64,000 bases of DNA. It comes from Arthrobacter sp. E3. GTDB lineage: Bacteria; Actinomycetota; Actinomycetes; Actinomycetales; Micrococcaceae. The DNA lies in assembly GCF_017353415.1 (NCBI RefSeq), contig NZ_JAFMPX010000004.1, forward strand, positions 1-64,000, written 5' to 3'. The first letter of the stretch is position 1. Each line of letters begins with the position of its first letter. The notes below the pieces were generated by a model. That model saw only the letters and a program-made list of their open reading frames with translations. It was not told the DNA's origin and made no database searches. Both the position numbers and the translations under genes were made by a program. Shown piece after piece: positions 41,941-52,384 of the stretch.

Positions 41941-44730
41941 TTAGCGCTTCTTCTTCTTTTTGGTGCTCTTGCCGGCCGGCCTCTTGGCCGACGGCGGCAG
42001 CCCGCCACTGCTGCGGCGTTCCACACGGGTCTCTGCATCACCCTGAGCATCCGGTGCTGTGAACTGCAACTGTGCCGGTTGAGCCGGTGCTTCCAGTCCA
42101 CGCGCCGTAATGTGCGGGGCATGCTCATGTTCCTGCTCGGACGCTGCATCGCTGGACGGTGCGCCGTCCACGCGCTTCATAAGGTTGACGGGGGCCTCAG
42201 CCACCACTCCAACTGCGGTTTCGGGCGCATTCTCCACCTGTACTTCAAGGTTGAACAAGAAGCCGACGCTCTCCTCCCGGATACCAGCCATCATGGCTTG
42301 GAACATCTCGAAGCCTTCACGCTGGTACTCAACCAAAGGATCGCGCTGGGCCATGGCACGCAGACCGATACCTTCCTTCAGGTAGTCCATCTCGTAGAGA
42401 TGTTCCTGCCACTTGCGTCCTACTACAGAGAGCACCACACGCCGTTCCAACTCCCGCATGGTGGCTGATCCCAAGGCTGCTTCACGCTCCTGGTAGGCAA
42501 CACGGGCGTCGGAGAGCAACTCGACCTTCAGCTGTTCCGCCGTGATACGGCCTTCTCCTCCGGCTTCCTCTGCAATTTCATCCACCGTCACTGTTACCGG
42601 GTAGATGGTGCGCAGGTTGTTCCATAGCGTGTTGAAATCCCAATCACCGGCGTGATCGGTTCCCAACGAGGCCTCGATGATCTCATTGACGGTGTCTTCG
42701 AGGAAGTGTTGGACCTTCTCGTGCAGGTCGCCACCTTCCAGAATCCGGCGGCGGTCACTGTAGATGGCTTCACGCTGGCGGTTCAGCACGTCGTCATACT
42801 TCAAGACGTTTTTGCGCTGTTCAGCGTTGCGGCCCTCAACCTGGCCTTGTGCGGAGGCGATGGCCTTGGAAACCAGCTTGGATTCCAGCGCCACGTCATC
42901 CGGCATGGAGGAACGTGACATCAGCCGTTCTGCCGCGCCGGAGTTGAACAACCGCATCAAGTCATCTGTCAGCGACAGGTAGAAGCGGGACTCTCCGGGG
43001 TCACCCTGACGGCCTGAACGGCCCCGGAGCTGGTTGTCGATGCGCCGGGATTCGTGGCGTTCAGTGCCAAGCACATACAGCCCGCCAGCTTCCAGAACAG
43101 CCTCGTGCTCATCTTTCACGGCCAGCTTGGCAGCTTCGAAAGCGTCATGCCACGCCGCCTCGTACTCTTCCGGCGTCTCTTCCGGGTCCAAGCCGCGGGC
43201 AGCCAGTTCGGACACGGCGTTGAACTCCGCGTTACCGCCGAGCATGATGTCAGTACCGCGACCGGCCATGTTCGTGGCCACGGTGACAGCACCACGGCGT
43301 CCGGCCTGGGCGACAATCGCCGCTTCCCGGGCATGGTTCTTTGCGTTCAGGACTTCATGCTTGACACCTGCTGCCGCCAATTTCTTCGACAGGTATTCGC
43401 TCTTCTCGACACTCGTGGTGCCTACCAAGATCGGCTGTCCAGCCTCGTGCCGCTCGGCGATGTCGGCAACAACGGCATCGAACTTTACCACCTCGTTCTT
43501 ATACACAAGGTCCGACTGGTCCACACGCCTCATCGGCTTGTTCGTGGGAATGGGAACAACACCCAGCGAGTAGGTGCCCATGAACTCCGAGGCTTCGGTC
43601 TCAGCAGTACCTGTCATGCCGGAGAGCTTCTCATACAAGCGGAAGTAGTTCTGCAAGGTCACAGTCGCCAGAGTCTGGTTCTCAGCCTTGATATCCACAC
43701 CCTCCTTGGCTTCAATGGCCTGGTGCATGCCTTCGTTGTAGCGGCGCCCGGCAAGGATGCGGCCGGTGTGCTCATCAACAATGAGAACTTCGCCATCCAT
43801 GATGACGTAGTCCTTGTCGCGCTTGAACAGTTCCTTGGCTTTGATGGCGTTGTTCAGGAAACCGATCAGGGGTGTATTGGCAGATTCATACAGGTTGGTG
43901 ATGCCGAGGTAGTCCTCAACCTTTTCGATGCCAGCTTCGAGAACACCTACGGTGCGCTTCTTCTCGTCAACCTCGTAGTCCTCTTCGATGTCCAGACGCA
44001 GCACAACCTTGGCGAACTCGCTGTACCAGCGGTTGGTGTCCCCGGAAGCCGGGCCGGAAATGATCAACGGCGTACGGGCCTCATCGATCAGGATGGAGTC
44101 AACCTCATCCACAATGGCAAAGCTGTGTCCACGCTGGACCAGCTCATCTTTGCTCCACGCCATGTTGTCACGCAGGTAGTCGAAACCAAACTCATTGTTT
44201 GTGCCGTAGGTAATGTCGGCAGCGTACTGGGCACGGCGAACCGTGGGGTCCTGGTTTGAAACGATGCATCCGCTGGTCTGCCCCAGAAAACGGAACACGC
44301 GTCCCATCAGCTCAGACTGATACTGAGCCAGGTAGTCGTTGACTGTGACCACGTGGACGCCCTTGCCGGTGAGGGCATTCAAGTATGCCGGGGCAGTAGC
44401 CACCAGCGTCTTTCCTTCACCGGTCTTCATTTCAGCAATATTGCCTAGGTGCAGGGCGGCACCGCCCATAAGTTGAACCCTGAAATGACGCAGACCAAGG
44501 GTGCGTGAGGACGCCTCACGCACGTTGGCGAACGCTTCGGGGAGCAGGTCATCCAGAGACTCGCCATCCTCATGGCGGCGCTTGAGCTTGTCCGTTTCCT
44601 CGCGCAGCTCAGCGTCGGTGAAGGTCTGGAAGGAATCTTCCAGCGAATCAATGGCGTCGGCAAGGACATTGAGTCGTTTAAGCGTTTTGCGATCGCCTGT
44701 GCGAAGAACCCGCTCAAGAAGTGATGGCAC
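41941..44730 (-). CDS. secA: Preprotein translocase ATPase SecA
   Basis: The 929-residue motor of the Sec pathway has NBD1 with [20 protein letters not shown] (Walker A near 105), [34 protein letters not shown] (DEAD-like box near 210), the preprotein cross-linking domain, and NBD2 with [15 protein letters not shown] and [20 protein letters not shown]. The helical scaffold follows. The C-terminal tail is long, variable and ends KSTKKKKKR without the zinc-binding SecB site, as usual in actinobacteria. This corresponds to essential SecA1 (Rv3240c). It is transcribed alone, with 280 bp upstream shared with the divergent MarR gene. Confidence 0.98.
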   Translation of the reverse strand: MPSLLERVLRTGDRKTLKRLNVLADAIDSLEDSFQTFTDAELREETDKLKRRHEDGESLDDLLPEAFANVREASSRTLGLRHFRVQLMGGAALHLGNIAEMKTGEGKTLVATAPAYLNALTGKGVHVVTVNDYLAQYQSELMGRVFRFLGQTSGCIVSNQDPTVRRAQYAADITYGTNNEFGFDYLRDNMAWSKDELVQRGHSFAIVDEVDSILIDEARTPLIISGPASGDTNRWYSEFAKVVLRLDIEEDYEVDEKKRTVGVLEAGIEKVEDYLGITNLYESANTPLIGFLNNAIKAKELFKRDKDYVIMDGEVLIVDEHTGRILAGRRYNEGMHQAIEAKEGVDIKAENQTLATVTLQNYFRLYEKLSGMTGTAETEASEFMGTYSLGVVPIPTNKPMRRVDQSDLVYKNEVVKFDAVVADIAERHEAGQPILVGTTSVEKSEYLSKKLAAAGVKHEVLNAKNHAREAAIVAQAGRRGAVTVATNMAGRGTDIMLGGNAEFNAVSELAARGLDPEETPEEYEAAWHDAFEAAKLAVKDEHEAVLEAGGLYVLGTERHESRRIDNQLRGRSGRQGDPGESRFYLSLTDDLMRLFNSGAAERLMSRSSMPDDVALESKLVSKAIASAQGQVEGRNAEQRKNVLKYDDVLNRQREAIYSDRRRILEGGDLHEKVQHFLEDTVNEIIEASLGTDHAGDWDFNTLWNNLRTIYPVTVTVDEIAEEAGGEGRITAEQLKVELLSDARVAYQEREAALGSATMRELERRVVLSVVGRKWQEHLYEMDYLKEGIGLRAMAQRDPLVEYQREGFEMFQAMMAGIREESVGFLFNLEVQVENAPETAVGVVAEAPVNLMKRVDGAPSSDAASEQEHEHAPHITARGLEAPAQPAQLQFTAPDAQGDAETRVERRSSGGLPPSAKRPAGKSTKKKKKR

Positions 44731-44974
44731 GAAATTGCTCCCAATCTATTGCTGCCTAAAAGTGGCGTGTTCAGTCTACGTGAGAAGACGCACACAAGAC
44801 TGCCAGTTTCGGCTGCAAGGGAGCTGGCAGTGACGCCGAAGTAGGGGGAAGCCGCCCGTTTTACATCCGCCACGGCAACAATGTTCTCGCCCAGCGGAAA
44901 TGATGAACACGTAACACCCGCGGTTTCCTTCCTGTAACACCGGACACCGCAGCACAGCAACACACCTACCAAAC

Positions 44975-45012
44975 TTGACCGTTAGGTAACCTAACTATTA
45001 GACTACCTAAGT
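44975..45012 (+). promoter_or_regulatory. Promoter and palindromic operator of the MarR gene
   Basis: A -35 TTGACC (44975-44980) and a weak -10 near 44996-45003 (TATTAGAC) flank a perfect palindrome TTAGGTAACCTAA (44982-44994). A further half-site CTACCTAA lies at 45003-45010. A start point near 45008-45012 would leave little or no leader, and no Shine-Dalgarno precedes ATG 45013, so the mRNA is probably leaderless. The palindrome in the spacer would let the MarR product block its own promoter. Confidence 0.6.
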
Positions 45013-45447
45013 ATGAGCAACATTGAGAATTTGGAACTGGCTGGCAGCTATCGCGAAATCCTGCGCCAGGCACTGTACGTGGTGCGTTCCATCGACGCCG
45101 ACGGCGAACTGAGCACAGCCCAAACCAGTACCTTGAACATGCTGGCCGCCGCACCGCAGCGAATCAGTCTCATAGCCCGCAACGCCGGCATTCGCGTCCC
45201 CAGTGCCACGGAGCAAGTCACAAAGCTGGCGACCGCGGGCCTGGTTGAACGGGTCCCCAGCAATACCGACTTCCGCGTGGTTGAAGTTCGGCTGACCACG
45301 AAGGGCAGGCAAGCCCTCGACGCTGCAAACCTTCGCCGCAACAAAACCATGGCCCAGGCGTTCGAGTCCTTGTCTGCGCATGAACTGGAATCCATCAAGC
45401 TGGCCATTCCGGCCATTGAAAAACTCAACGAGGCCTTGTCCCCTTAG
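45013..45447 (+). CDS. MarR-family transcriptional regulator
   Basis: The 144-residue protein has the MarR winged-helix layout: an N-terminal dimer helix (YREILRQALYVVRSID), the recognition region (RISLIARNAGIRVPSATEQV TKL...), the wing (DFRVVEVRLTTKGRQALDAA) and a C-terminal helix. It is followed by an MFS exporter gene after 76 bp, the usual pairing for a drug- or phenol-responsive repressor and its efflux pump. A palindrome lies in its own promoter. The ligand cannot be inferred. Confidence 0.9.
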   Translation: MSNIENLELAGSYREILRQALYVVRSIDADGELSTAQTSTLNMLAAAPQRISLIARNAGIRVPSATEQVTKLATAGLVERVPSNTDFRVVEVRLTTKGRQALDAANLRRNKTMAQAFESLSAHELESIKLAIPAIEKLNEALSP

Positions 45448-45523
45448 CGGGACCCGCACCTCGAAAGTCCCACGGGCCCGAACAACGAGTCTTCACACAC
45501 GAAAGAGAAACACAGGAGTGCAC

Positions 45524-46753
45524 GTGCAAACGAACAGCATAAAATTCAAGGCCAGTGATGAGGTGCGAACCCTGACAAGGGAGAAGAACTCGATCCTGAA
45601 ACAGCCCAAGGCCGTGTGGGCCGTTGCTGGTGCATCCGTCTTCGCGTTCATGGGCATTGGCCTTGTCGACCCGATATTGCCCGCCATTGCCGTCAACCTG
45701 CAGGCCACTCCCAGCCAAGTCTCACTACTGTTTACCAGCTACTTCCTGATCACCGCGATTGCCATGCTCGTGACCGGTTACGTGTCATCACGCATCGGCG
45801 GCAAGCGCACTCTGCTGCTTGGACTAGCCATCATCGTGGTGTTCGCAACTCTCTCCGGGCTTTCCGGAACAGTTGACGCATTGGTCGGATTCAGGGCAGG
45901 TTGGGGGCTGGGTAACGCCCTGTTCGTAGCTACAGCGTTGGCCGTCATGGTGGGTGTTGCCTCCGGCGGCGCGGCCACAGCGATCATCTTGTATGAAGCT
46001 GCGCTGGGACTGGGATTGTCCCTCGGCCCGCTGATGGGCGCCATGTTGGGTGGCTGGAAGTGGCAGGCACCATTCTTTGGCACCGCAGCCGCCATGGCCA
46101 TTGCCTTCATCCTCATTATGATTCTCTTGCCCAAAACCCAGCCGCCCGCCGTGCGGACCAGGCTGCGCGACCCCTTGGTGGCGCTGGGCCACAAGGGACT
46201 TCGCACCACTGCCGGTAGTGCCCTGTTCTACAATTACGGCTTCTTCACCATCTTGGCTTTTGTGCCGTTCATCCTCGGATTTGATGCCTACGGCATTGGG
46301 GCGGTGTTCTTTGGCTGGGGCGTGGCGGTCGCCGTGTTCTCCGTCTTTGTGGCCCCGATCGTCCAGCGTCGCTTTGGTGCCGTTGGCGCCCTGACTGCAT
46401 CCTTGCTGGGTTTGGCCGTGCTCTTGGTAGGCATGGCCATGGCCGCCGGACACTCGGTCACCACCGTAGTGGTGCTGACTGTTGTTTCTGGAGCATTGCT
46501 GGGCATCAACAACACGCTCTTCACGGAAATGGCCATGGCCGTCTCTGACTCCCCCCGTCCCGTTGCCAGCGCCGGATACAACTTTGTGCGCTGGATGGGC
46601 GGGGCCCTGGCGCCCTTCCTGGCTGCGCAAATTGCCGAGCACAGCAACGCCTCAATCACGTTCTACGTGGCCGCAGCCATGGTGGTGGTCAGCGCCGGAG
46701 TGATTGTTGGCGGACGCAAGTTCCTTGTCTCCCATGAACCCGCAGGCGTGTAG
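45524..46753 (+). CDS. Major facilitator superfamily exporter
   Basis: GTG 45524, six bases after CAGGAG, opens a 409-residue protein with a polar N-terminus and 12 predicted membrane spans. The first spans carry VDPILPAIAVNL and the loop between spans 2 and 3 reads GYVSSRIGGKRTLLLG, the MFS motif A. Motif C of antiporters appears as LGLSLGPLMGAMLGGWKWQA. This matches the drug:H+ antiporter (DHA1) group. The MarR gene upstream suggests substrate-induced expression; the substrate is unknown. The gene ends at a very strong two-way terminator. Confidence 0.9.
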   Translation: MQTNSIKFKASDEVRTLTREKNSILKQPKAVWAVAGASVFAFMGIGLVDPILPAIAVNLQATPSQVSLLFTSYFLITAIAMLVTGYVSSRIGGKRTLLLGLAIIVVFATLSGLSGTVDALVGFRAGWGLGNALFVATALAVMVGVASGGAATAIILYEAALGLGLSLGPLMGAMLGGWKWQAPFFGTAAAMAIAFILIMILLPKTQPPAVRTRLRDPLVALGHKGLRTTAGSALFYNYGFFTILAFVPFILGFDAYGIGAVFFGWGVAVAVFSVFVAPIVQRRFGAVGALTASLLGLAVLLVGMAMAAGHSVTTVVVLTVVSGALLGINNTLFTEMAMAVSDSPRPVASAGYNFVRWMGGALAPFLAAQIAEHSNASITFYVAAAMVVVSAGVIVGGRKFLVSHEPAGV

Positions 46754-46766
46754 GGGTCTTAACGAG

Positions 46767-46821
46767 AACGACGCCGGCACTCGGGTGGGGATCTCCCCCT
46801 CACCCAAGTGCCGGCGTCGTT
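46767..46821. terminator. Two-way terminator between the MFS gene and hpf
   Basis: AACGACGCCGGCACTCGGGTG pairs with CACCCAAGTGCCGGCGTCGTT, a stem of about 20 bp with one mismatch; GGGGATCTCCCC in the loop adds a second stem. It lies between convergent genes. Confidence 0.9.
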
Positions 46822-46832
46822 AGTGGTTACAA

Positions 46833-47528
46833 CTAAACGCGAGCAGGCTCATCCACTGAACGGTATGCGGAGATCTCTTCGCCCTCAGCTGCGTTTTCAT
46901 CCAAGGAAATGACACCGTAGGTCCAGCCCTTGCGGCGGTACACCACGGACGGGATGCCGGTTGCGGAGTCGATGAAAAGGTAGAAGTCGTGTCCCACCAT
47001 TTCCATGTTGTCCACGGCGTCATCCAGGGTCAACGGCGTGGCCGCGAAGACCTTGCGCCGGATCAGCACAGGGGAATCGCCAGCGGGAATGTCATTCTCG
47101 ATCTCGTAAGGTGTGGTTTCCGGTGCCGCCGCTTCTTCCTTCTGGGCGTAGATCGGCTCGGTACTGCTGACCGGGGTCAGTGACCCGGTGGCCTCGTTGA
47201 CAGCCACCGGAGCGTGCCTGCCGTGGTGGACCTTCTTCTTGTCCTTGGCCCGGCGGAGCCGCTCGAGCAGCTTCCCGTAGGCCAGATCAAAGGCGGCAAA
47301 TTTGTCCGATGCTGCTGCTTCAGCGCGGATCACAGGACCCCGTCCGAGAACCGTCAACTCAACAGTAAGTGGAGCGTCTGCGGTGCGGGCCTTGCTGTCC
47401 TTGGAAACCTTCACGTCGACGCGCTGGACCTTGTTGGCCAACTGCTCGATCTTTGTGAGCTTCTCGCCTGCATACTCGCGGAATCGGTCCGAAACACTCA
47501 GGTTGCGGCCGGTGATCATGAACTCCAT
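46833..47528 (-). CDS. hpf: Long-form ribosome hibernation promoting factor
   Basis: From ATG 47528 (GGAGGGC upstream) the protein has 231 residues. The N-terminal ribosome-binding domain (MEFMITGRNLSVSDRFREYA, then RAEAAASDKFAAFDLAYGKL) is joined by a linker to the C-terminal dimerisation domain (PVLIRRKVFAATPLTLDDAV, DFYLFIDSATGIPSVVYRRK). Long HPF alone forms 100S ribosome dimers in Gram-positive bacteria. The M. tuberculosis counterpart Rv3241c lies likewise next to secA1. A start four codons earlier (TTG) lacks support. Confidence 0.96.
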   Translation of the reverse strand: MEFMITGRNLSVSDRFREYAGEKLTKIEQLANKVQRVDVKVSKDSKARTADAPLTVELTVLGRGPVIRAEAAASDKFAAFDLAYGKLLERLRRAKDKKKVHHGRHAPVAVNEATGSLTPVSSTEPIYAQKEEAAAPETTPYEIENDIPAGDSPVLIRRKVFAATPLTLDDAVDNMEMVGHDFYLFIDSATGIPSVVYRRKGWTYGVISLDENAAEGEEISAYRSVDEPARV

Positions 47529-47696
47529 GGTGCCCTCCAAATAACTTCGGTGACACGGCGGCCAACTGGCACAGCTGCTGCTTTTTCGACCGCCGACGGG
47601 CGGTTTCCTCTTGGAAGAGGTACCCGTTTACTCACGTTAGTTCACCGAACCAATTTATTCATCTTTTGGACGAAAAGAATTTTCCGCGCGTCCTTT

Positions 47697-48653
47697 TTAG
47701 TCATCATTTTCATGGCACTTCTCTGGCGCCCGGGCAGTAGCTAGGACCACTGCCCCACGCACTCGAAACCCTGATTCTGTCAGTGTTTTGGCCCCTTCAC
47801 GCAACGTGGCGCCCGTGGTGAGGACGTCATCCACCAGCAGCACCTCGACTCCACGAGAATTCGCTTTGAGACGAATGCTCACCCAGCTGCGCCACCTATT
47901 TCTCATGGTGTTGTGCACGTTGCGTCTCCGTCCAGCCCGCCCCAGCGACTTTTGATGTTTTCGGTTCCAAGGCAGTCTTGCGCGAACAGCCAAAACCGGC
48001 ACAATTTCCACTCCTTCAGGCAGCCTGCCTTCCCGGACAAGCGCCCGCAGGATCATGGCGACCGGGTCGTAGCCGCGCCGGCGCCAGCCGCTGCCCGTGC
48101 TGGGAATTGGCACAAGCCACAATGAGGATCCTGTCAGTGGAGATCTGCCGGGCAGTTCGGCAAGGGCCGCAGTCAGCGCGCGGGCCAGCACCCTTCCAAG
48201 CGGGAGGCAAAGCTCTGTCCGCCCGTGGTTTTTGAAGGCCAGGATGCCAGAAGCCAGCGCATCCCGGTATTCCCCTGCCGCCACGACAGGTAAATGGGAC
48301 TCCCCAGAGACGTCCACCAACGCCTCCGCGGCGACCTCGGCCCGGAACGGTGAGCATGTCAGCCGGCGCAGCACCGCGGCACACTCTTGGCACAAAGTCT
48401 GGTCCTCAGCCCCACATCCCACGCATTCAGCCGGCATGACAAGATTCAGAAAGTCCAGCCATGCAGTTTCGCACCAGTTCCACAGCTGCAACCACGGCGA
48501 GCGTGGTCGCCCCCTGTGCCGGACCCGCTGCAATGGGCGTACCGGCAGCTCTGGCCCGCTGGCTCCTGAAGCGGCATCACCGATGTTCATCTCTCCAGCA
48601 TGGACGCTGTGCTCACTCCGGCAGCGGTGCACCAGTGAATTGTGGAAGCCCAC
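47697..48653 (-). CDS. comF: ComF-family phosphoribosyltransferase-like protein
   Basis: The protein (up to 318 residues) has a zinc-finger-like region CVGCGAEDQTLCQEC (about 77-91) and a C-terminal type I phosphoribosyltransferase fold with the PRPP loop GVEVLLVDDVLTTGATLREG and the RRRGYDPVAMILRAL region. ComF is needed for DNA uptake in Bacillus; in actinobacteria its role is open. The start is unsure: the frame opens at GTG 48653, but ATG 48590, 21 codons later and behind GGAGAG, is a good alternative. It follows lpqB by 77 bp in the same direction, as Rv3242c does. Confidence 0.9.
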   Translation of the reverse strand: MGFHNSLVHRCRSEHSVHAGEMNIGDAASGASGPELPVRPLQRVRHRGRPRSPWLQLWNWCETAWLDFLNLVMPAECVGCGAEDQTLCQECAAVLRRLTCSPFRAEVAAEALVDVSGESHLPVVAAGEYRDALASGILAFKNHGRTELCLPLGRVLARALTAALAELPGRSPLTGSSLWLVPIPSTGSGWRRRGYDPVAMILRALVREGRLPEGVEIVPVLAVRARLPWNRKHQKSLGRAGRRRNVHNTMRNRWRSWVSIRLKANSRGVEVLLVDDVLTTGATLREGAKTLTESGFRVRGAVVLATARAPEKCHENDD

Positions 48654-48730
48654 GAGCCCAGCACTTACTGTGCCGGAACGAACATGTGTGGGGTGGTGTC
48701 TGCTTGTCTGGGAATCGCCGGCTTCGTTCC

Positions 48731-50485
48731 CTATCCCGCGAAGGAAGCCTGTTTGAGCTCCTTGGCGACCAATTCCCAGTTATTGCCCGCGTTCGTGTAG
48801 AAGTCCGACGAGGTTTGGGCGTTGATGTTTCGTGCTCCGGAGCCGGCGCTCAACCATTGCAAGCCGGGAAGTTCGTCCATTTTTACTGGTGCCTGCGCCA
48901 GGTTCAGGATCTGTATGCTGACCGGCGCCGTGTCCGCGGGTGCCATCACTGCAACGCCTGTCTCCCCTTCCCAAACGCCCAACGTGGGAGTTCCTGTATG
49001 CGTCAGGCTCAATGGAGGCGTTAGTTCCTTGGGAATTCCTGCGGACTTAAAAACCCCCGTCAGGCTGACCAGGTTGGACCCGTTGGTATGCGACAGCACG
49101 AGTGCCCTGGTGCCGTCACGTGAAATTCGCAGTGTGGTCACCTCCCGCCCCACCAGCCAGGGAATCGTCAAGACAACAGGGGCACCCAGCTTCCCGCCGT
49201 CGTTCGGGTTAATGGCGATCACCATCCCTGAGCCATCCCCGGCGGCCGACCACAGCCAGCCGTCCGGGGCGAAGGACGGCGGAGTCAGCGCCACACCGGA
49301 GATGGCAAGTTCAGGTCTCCCACCAGGGACCACCGAATAGATCTGATTCCCCTCGCCGGCGCGGAAGGCAAAGTTCTTCCCCGAGTATGAAATGGCTGGC
49401 ACGGCAGGTTGCAGATTCGCCACGGAAGCCATCTTGGGAATCGCCGCAATCTTCGTCCCGTCGAAGGTGACAAGCTCATTCTTGGCCAAGCCAACCTGGG
49501 TGGGTGGAACAACGTTGTCAATGATCATGGGTTTGACGGAATCCGCTGCGCCACCCATGTCCACTTCACGGTCGTCAGCCAAGAACTGCACACCTGTGAC
49601 AGTGTTGAGGGCCTTTTGCAATGTCACGAGCAATTGCGCATGCATTTGCTGACGCTGCTTCACGCTCGTTTCCAGCAGCGGCTGCGCTGTCAGCCCCACC
49701 TTGGCCAAGCCGTTGTTCACCGGCACGGAGTCGCGTTCAAGGGTAATCCCGTTGGGGAACGCACTGACCACGGCACCCTTCAAATAGGGAGCTGGCCCAC
49801 CCAGCATGGCCTTGACAATGGCCGTGGATGTGCGTGAGGAGCGTCCGGTCAGCCACCTCACGTCAGGGACGCCATAAGTAAACGTGGGGTCGTAAAAGTA
49901 CAGCGAAAACGAGCTGAACAGTGTCTGGAACGTCGCTTCGCTGAGCATCACACCGTCGGGCGCCTCAGAAATCCGCCACTGGCCATCCACCTGCACCACT
50001 TTCATGGTGAACGTTTCACTCGCACCACTCTTGGCCGGGGTCAGCACCCCGGAGGCATCCACCGTCGAGACCACGTCAAATTTCACCTCGAAGGTGTCCT
50101 TGCCCTTGGCGGGCGTCACCGCAAAAGCGTCCTTGTAAACCAGCGTGCGCTGATCCGGCGCCCATGACTGTGCCAGCCCCGGTGTCAGGTACTGCCGCGC
50201 TACCTGAAAGTCGTCGTTGATGCCGGTGCCGGAGTCGACGAAACCGCTGACGATGCTCTCAGCCGAGGCTCCGTCCACCGGGGAGAACTGCTGAAAGTTG
50301 ATGTTGACCGAGTTGTCGCGCGGCCCCATGGGGTCACTTTTCCCCACTGGTCCGGAGGTGGGAATCGCGGCGCATCCGGCCACCACCAGAAGTACGACGA
50401 CGGCCATCACCCACGCGGCAAACGTCCCGTGCCGCCGTGTTTTGGCTTGAGGACGCCGAGGTCGGGGTTTGTCCACGAAAACCAT
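48731..50485 (-). CDS. lpqB: Lipoprotein LpqB, accessory to MtrAB
   Basis: The roughly 584-residue protein has a basic N-terminus, a membrane helix and the lipobox VVAGCAAIPTSG, where the Cys is lipidated. A GerMN domain follows (TLVYKDAFAVTPAKG, VRWLTGRSSRTSTAIVKAML), then an LpqB-type beta-propeller region with SFAPDGWLWSAAGDGSG. LpqB interacts with the sensor MtrB and tunes MtrA phosphorylation in mycobacteria and Streptomyces. Its ATG overlaps the mtrB stop (TGATG), so the genes are translationally coupled. Confidence 0.96.
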   Translation of the reverse strand: MVFVDKPRPRRPQAKTRRHGTFAAWVMAVVVLLVVAGCAAIPTSGPVGKSDPMGPRDNSVNINFQQFSPVDGASAESIVSGFVDSGTGINDDFQVARQYLTPGLAQSWAPDQRTLVYKDAFAVTPAKGKDTFEVKFDVVSTVDASGVLTPAKSGASETFTMKVVQVDGQWRISEAPDGVMLSEATFQTLFSSFSLYFYDPTFTYGVPDVRWLTGRSSRTSTAIVKAMLGGPAPYLKGAVVSAFPNGITLERDSVPVNNGLAKVGLTAQPLLETSVKQRQQMHAQLLVTLQKALNTVTGVQFLADDREVDMGGAADSVKPMIIDNVVPPTQVGLAKNELVTFDGTKIAAIPKMASVANLQPAVPAISYSGKNFAFRAGEGNQIYSVVPGGRPELAISGVALTPPSFAPDGWLWSAAGDGSGMVIAINPNDGGKLGAPVVLTIPWLVGREVTTLRISRDGTRALVLSHTNGSNLVSLTGVFKSAGIPKELTPPLSLTHTGTPTLGVWEGETGVAVMAPADTAPVSIQILNLAQAPVKMDELPGLQWLSAGSGARNINAQTSSDFYTNAGNNWELVAKELKQASFAG

Positions 50486-52326
50486 CACTGTTCCACCCTG
50501 TCGGTACTGCCGCTTTCCGGGTTGTTTCCGCTGGTGCTCCCTGGATCGTGGGCAAGAGTGGGTTTCAGTGCACCCAATGCCCCTACCACGCCCATCGCTC
50601 CGGTGTTCATCAGCAAGGACCCGGTAGCGGGTGAGCTTGCTTCGCCAGCCTTCCCGCCGTCGGGAGGCAGCGGCACGGGTGAGTGCTCCAGTACGGTGCC
50701 TCGGTGCCGCGGCAGTGTCAGCCGGAAACAGGAGCCTTCACCGGGCACGCCCCAAGCGTCCAGCCAGCCGTTGTGCAGCTTGGCATCCTCCATGGCGATC
50801 GACAGTCCCAAACCGCTGCCGCCCGTGGTGCGGGCCCGGGCGGAGTCTGCACGCCAGAACCTGTCAAAGACATGCTCGACTGAGTCGGCTGACATGCCTA
50901 TTCCGTAGTCACGCACGGCCACGGCAACAGCGTTTTCATCGGCGGAAACAAAGATTTTCACAGGCTTGCCTTCACTGTGCTCGACGGCGTTGAACACGAG
51001 GTTGCGCAGGATTCTGTCGATCCGGCGTGAGTCCATCTCCACCACGCACTTTTTGTTGCGCAGCCTGGTCACCACCGAAACAACTGTTGAGTTGGCCTCA
51101 GCAACCGGGGCTGCGCCGTCGATTGCGGAATGGATCACCGAGAAAATGTCCAGTGACTCCACGTCAAGGTCGGCCACACCCGCGTCGAATCTGGAGATTT
51201 CCAGCAGATCCGCAAGGAGCAGTTCAAAACGTTCCACCTGGTGGAATAGCAGTTCAGAGGAGCGCTTGTTGATGGGGCCAAAGTCTTCGCGGGCGTCGTA
51301 GAGGACCTCCGCCGCCATGCGCACAGTGGTCAACGGTGTGCGTAATTCATGGGACACGTCAGAGACGAAACGCTGTTGCATGTCCGAAAGTGTGGCCAGG
51401 GCCATGATCTGGTCCTGGAGCGATGTGGCCATTTTATTGAAGGACGTGGCAAGTCTGGCCATCTCATCCTCCCCGGTGACCACCATGCGTTCTTCCAATT
51501 CGCCAGCGGCCAGCTTCTCAGACACTGCCGCGGCTTGACTGACGGGGCTGACAACAGTGCGGGTCACATACCAAACAATGACCCCGATAAGTACAAGCAG
51601 GATGCCACCGGCAAGCCACAGGACGGACTGTATGTAGTTCAGTGTCACTTGGGCGCTATTGAGGTCATAGATCATGTACAACTCGTAGCGGGTGTTCAAC
51701 AGGTCAACTTGGCTGCCCACCACCACGGCAGGGTGAACGCCTGCGCTGCCCGTGGGTAGCGCAATGGACTGCCAGAACTGGCCGTCGGTGCTGTTCTGGA
51801 CCGCTTTGCGCAATTCATCGGGAATGATTGCTGCGGTAACGCCCCCGGAGTCAGAGGAACTCACGGCCAGCTTGCTGTTCTGGCCGGGGATCTTGACCAT
51901 CAGGTACTTGCGGTTGTCGTCAGCACCTCCCACTTCGAGCAGCTTCAGCGTGTCAACAACATAAGTAGACACGCGTGGCTGGTCGCTGAGGCTCGCGTTG
52001 GCAAAGTTCTCCTGCACCTGGGTGGTACCGCGCGCCGATTCATGTTGCGCTTGGACCAGCCGCTCCTTGAACAACCCACTGGAAATCTGCCCCGCAAGGT
52101 ACCCACCAACACCCACCACGGCCACCGAGGCAATCAGCAACGTCGTCGCCACCGTGCGAAACTGCAAGGAGGTGCGCCAGCGCATGGACCAACCGTCACG
52201 GAACCGGCGGGCGGTGCGGCGAACAGCCCGGCCAGCGGTGAGAAATACCTTCTGGCCCACGACGACAGCCGAGGCTGCGGTGGAAGGGCGGGTGAGTGAG
52301 TCGTCCGCGGACTTGACCTTGTTCAT
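50485..52326 (-). CDS. mtrB: Sensor histidine kinase MtrB
   Basis: The 613-residue kinase has a cytoplasmic N-terminus, membrane spans near 60-80 (VATTLLIASVAVVGVGGYLA) and 235-260 (VLWLAGGILLVLIGVIVWYV) enclosing an outer sensor domain, and a HAMP domain. The HisKA box is RFVSDVSHELRTPLTTVRMA (phosphorylated His near 340), and the HATPase carries ILRNLVFNAVEHSE, VAVRDYGIGMS, FDRFWRADSARA and GGSGLGLSIAMED. The C-terminal 70 residues are disordered. With MtrA it controls cell-wall metabolism and division. It lies 58 bp after mtrA in one operon with lpqB. Confidence 0.97.
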   Translation of the reverse strand: MNKVKSADDSLTRPSTAASAVVVGQKVFLTAGRAVRRTARRFRDGWSMRWRTSLQFRTVATTLLIASVAVVGVGGYLAGQISSGLFKERLVQAQHESARGTTQVQENFANASLSDQPRVSTYVVDTLKLLEVGGADDNRKYLMVKIPGQNSKLAVSSSDSGGVTAAIIPDELRKAVQNSTDGQFWQSIALPTGSAGVHPAVVVGSQVDLLNTRYELYMIYDLNSAQVTLNYIQSVLWLAGGILLVLIGVIVWYVTRTVVSPVSQAAAVSEKLAAGELEERMVVTGEDEMARLATSFNKMATSLQDQIMALATLSDMQQRFVSDVSHELRTPLTTVRMAAEVLYDAREDFGPINKRSSELLFHQVERFELLLADLLEISRFDAGVADLDVESLDIFSVIHSAIDGAAPVAEANSTVVSVVTRLRNKKCVVEMDSRRIDRILRNLVFNAVEHSEGKPVKIFVSADENAVAVAVRDYGIGMSADSVEHVFDRFWRADSARARTTGGSGLGLSIAMEDAKLHNGWLDAWGVPGEGSCFRLTLPRHRGTVLEHSPVPLPPDGGKAGEASSPATGSLLMNTGAMGVVGALGALKPTLAHDPGSTSGNNPESGSTDRVEQ

Positions 52327-52384
52327 CGCCCCGTCACCGCTGGAACCGAATCAACTGCAACCCCATCCACGGGAAAGCCGGTGC

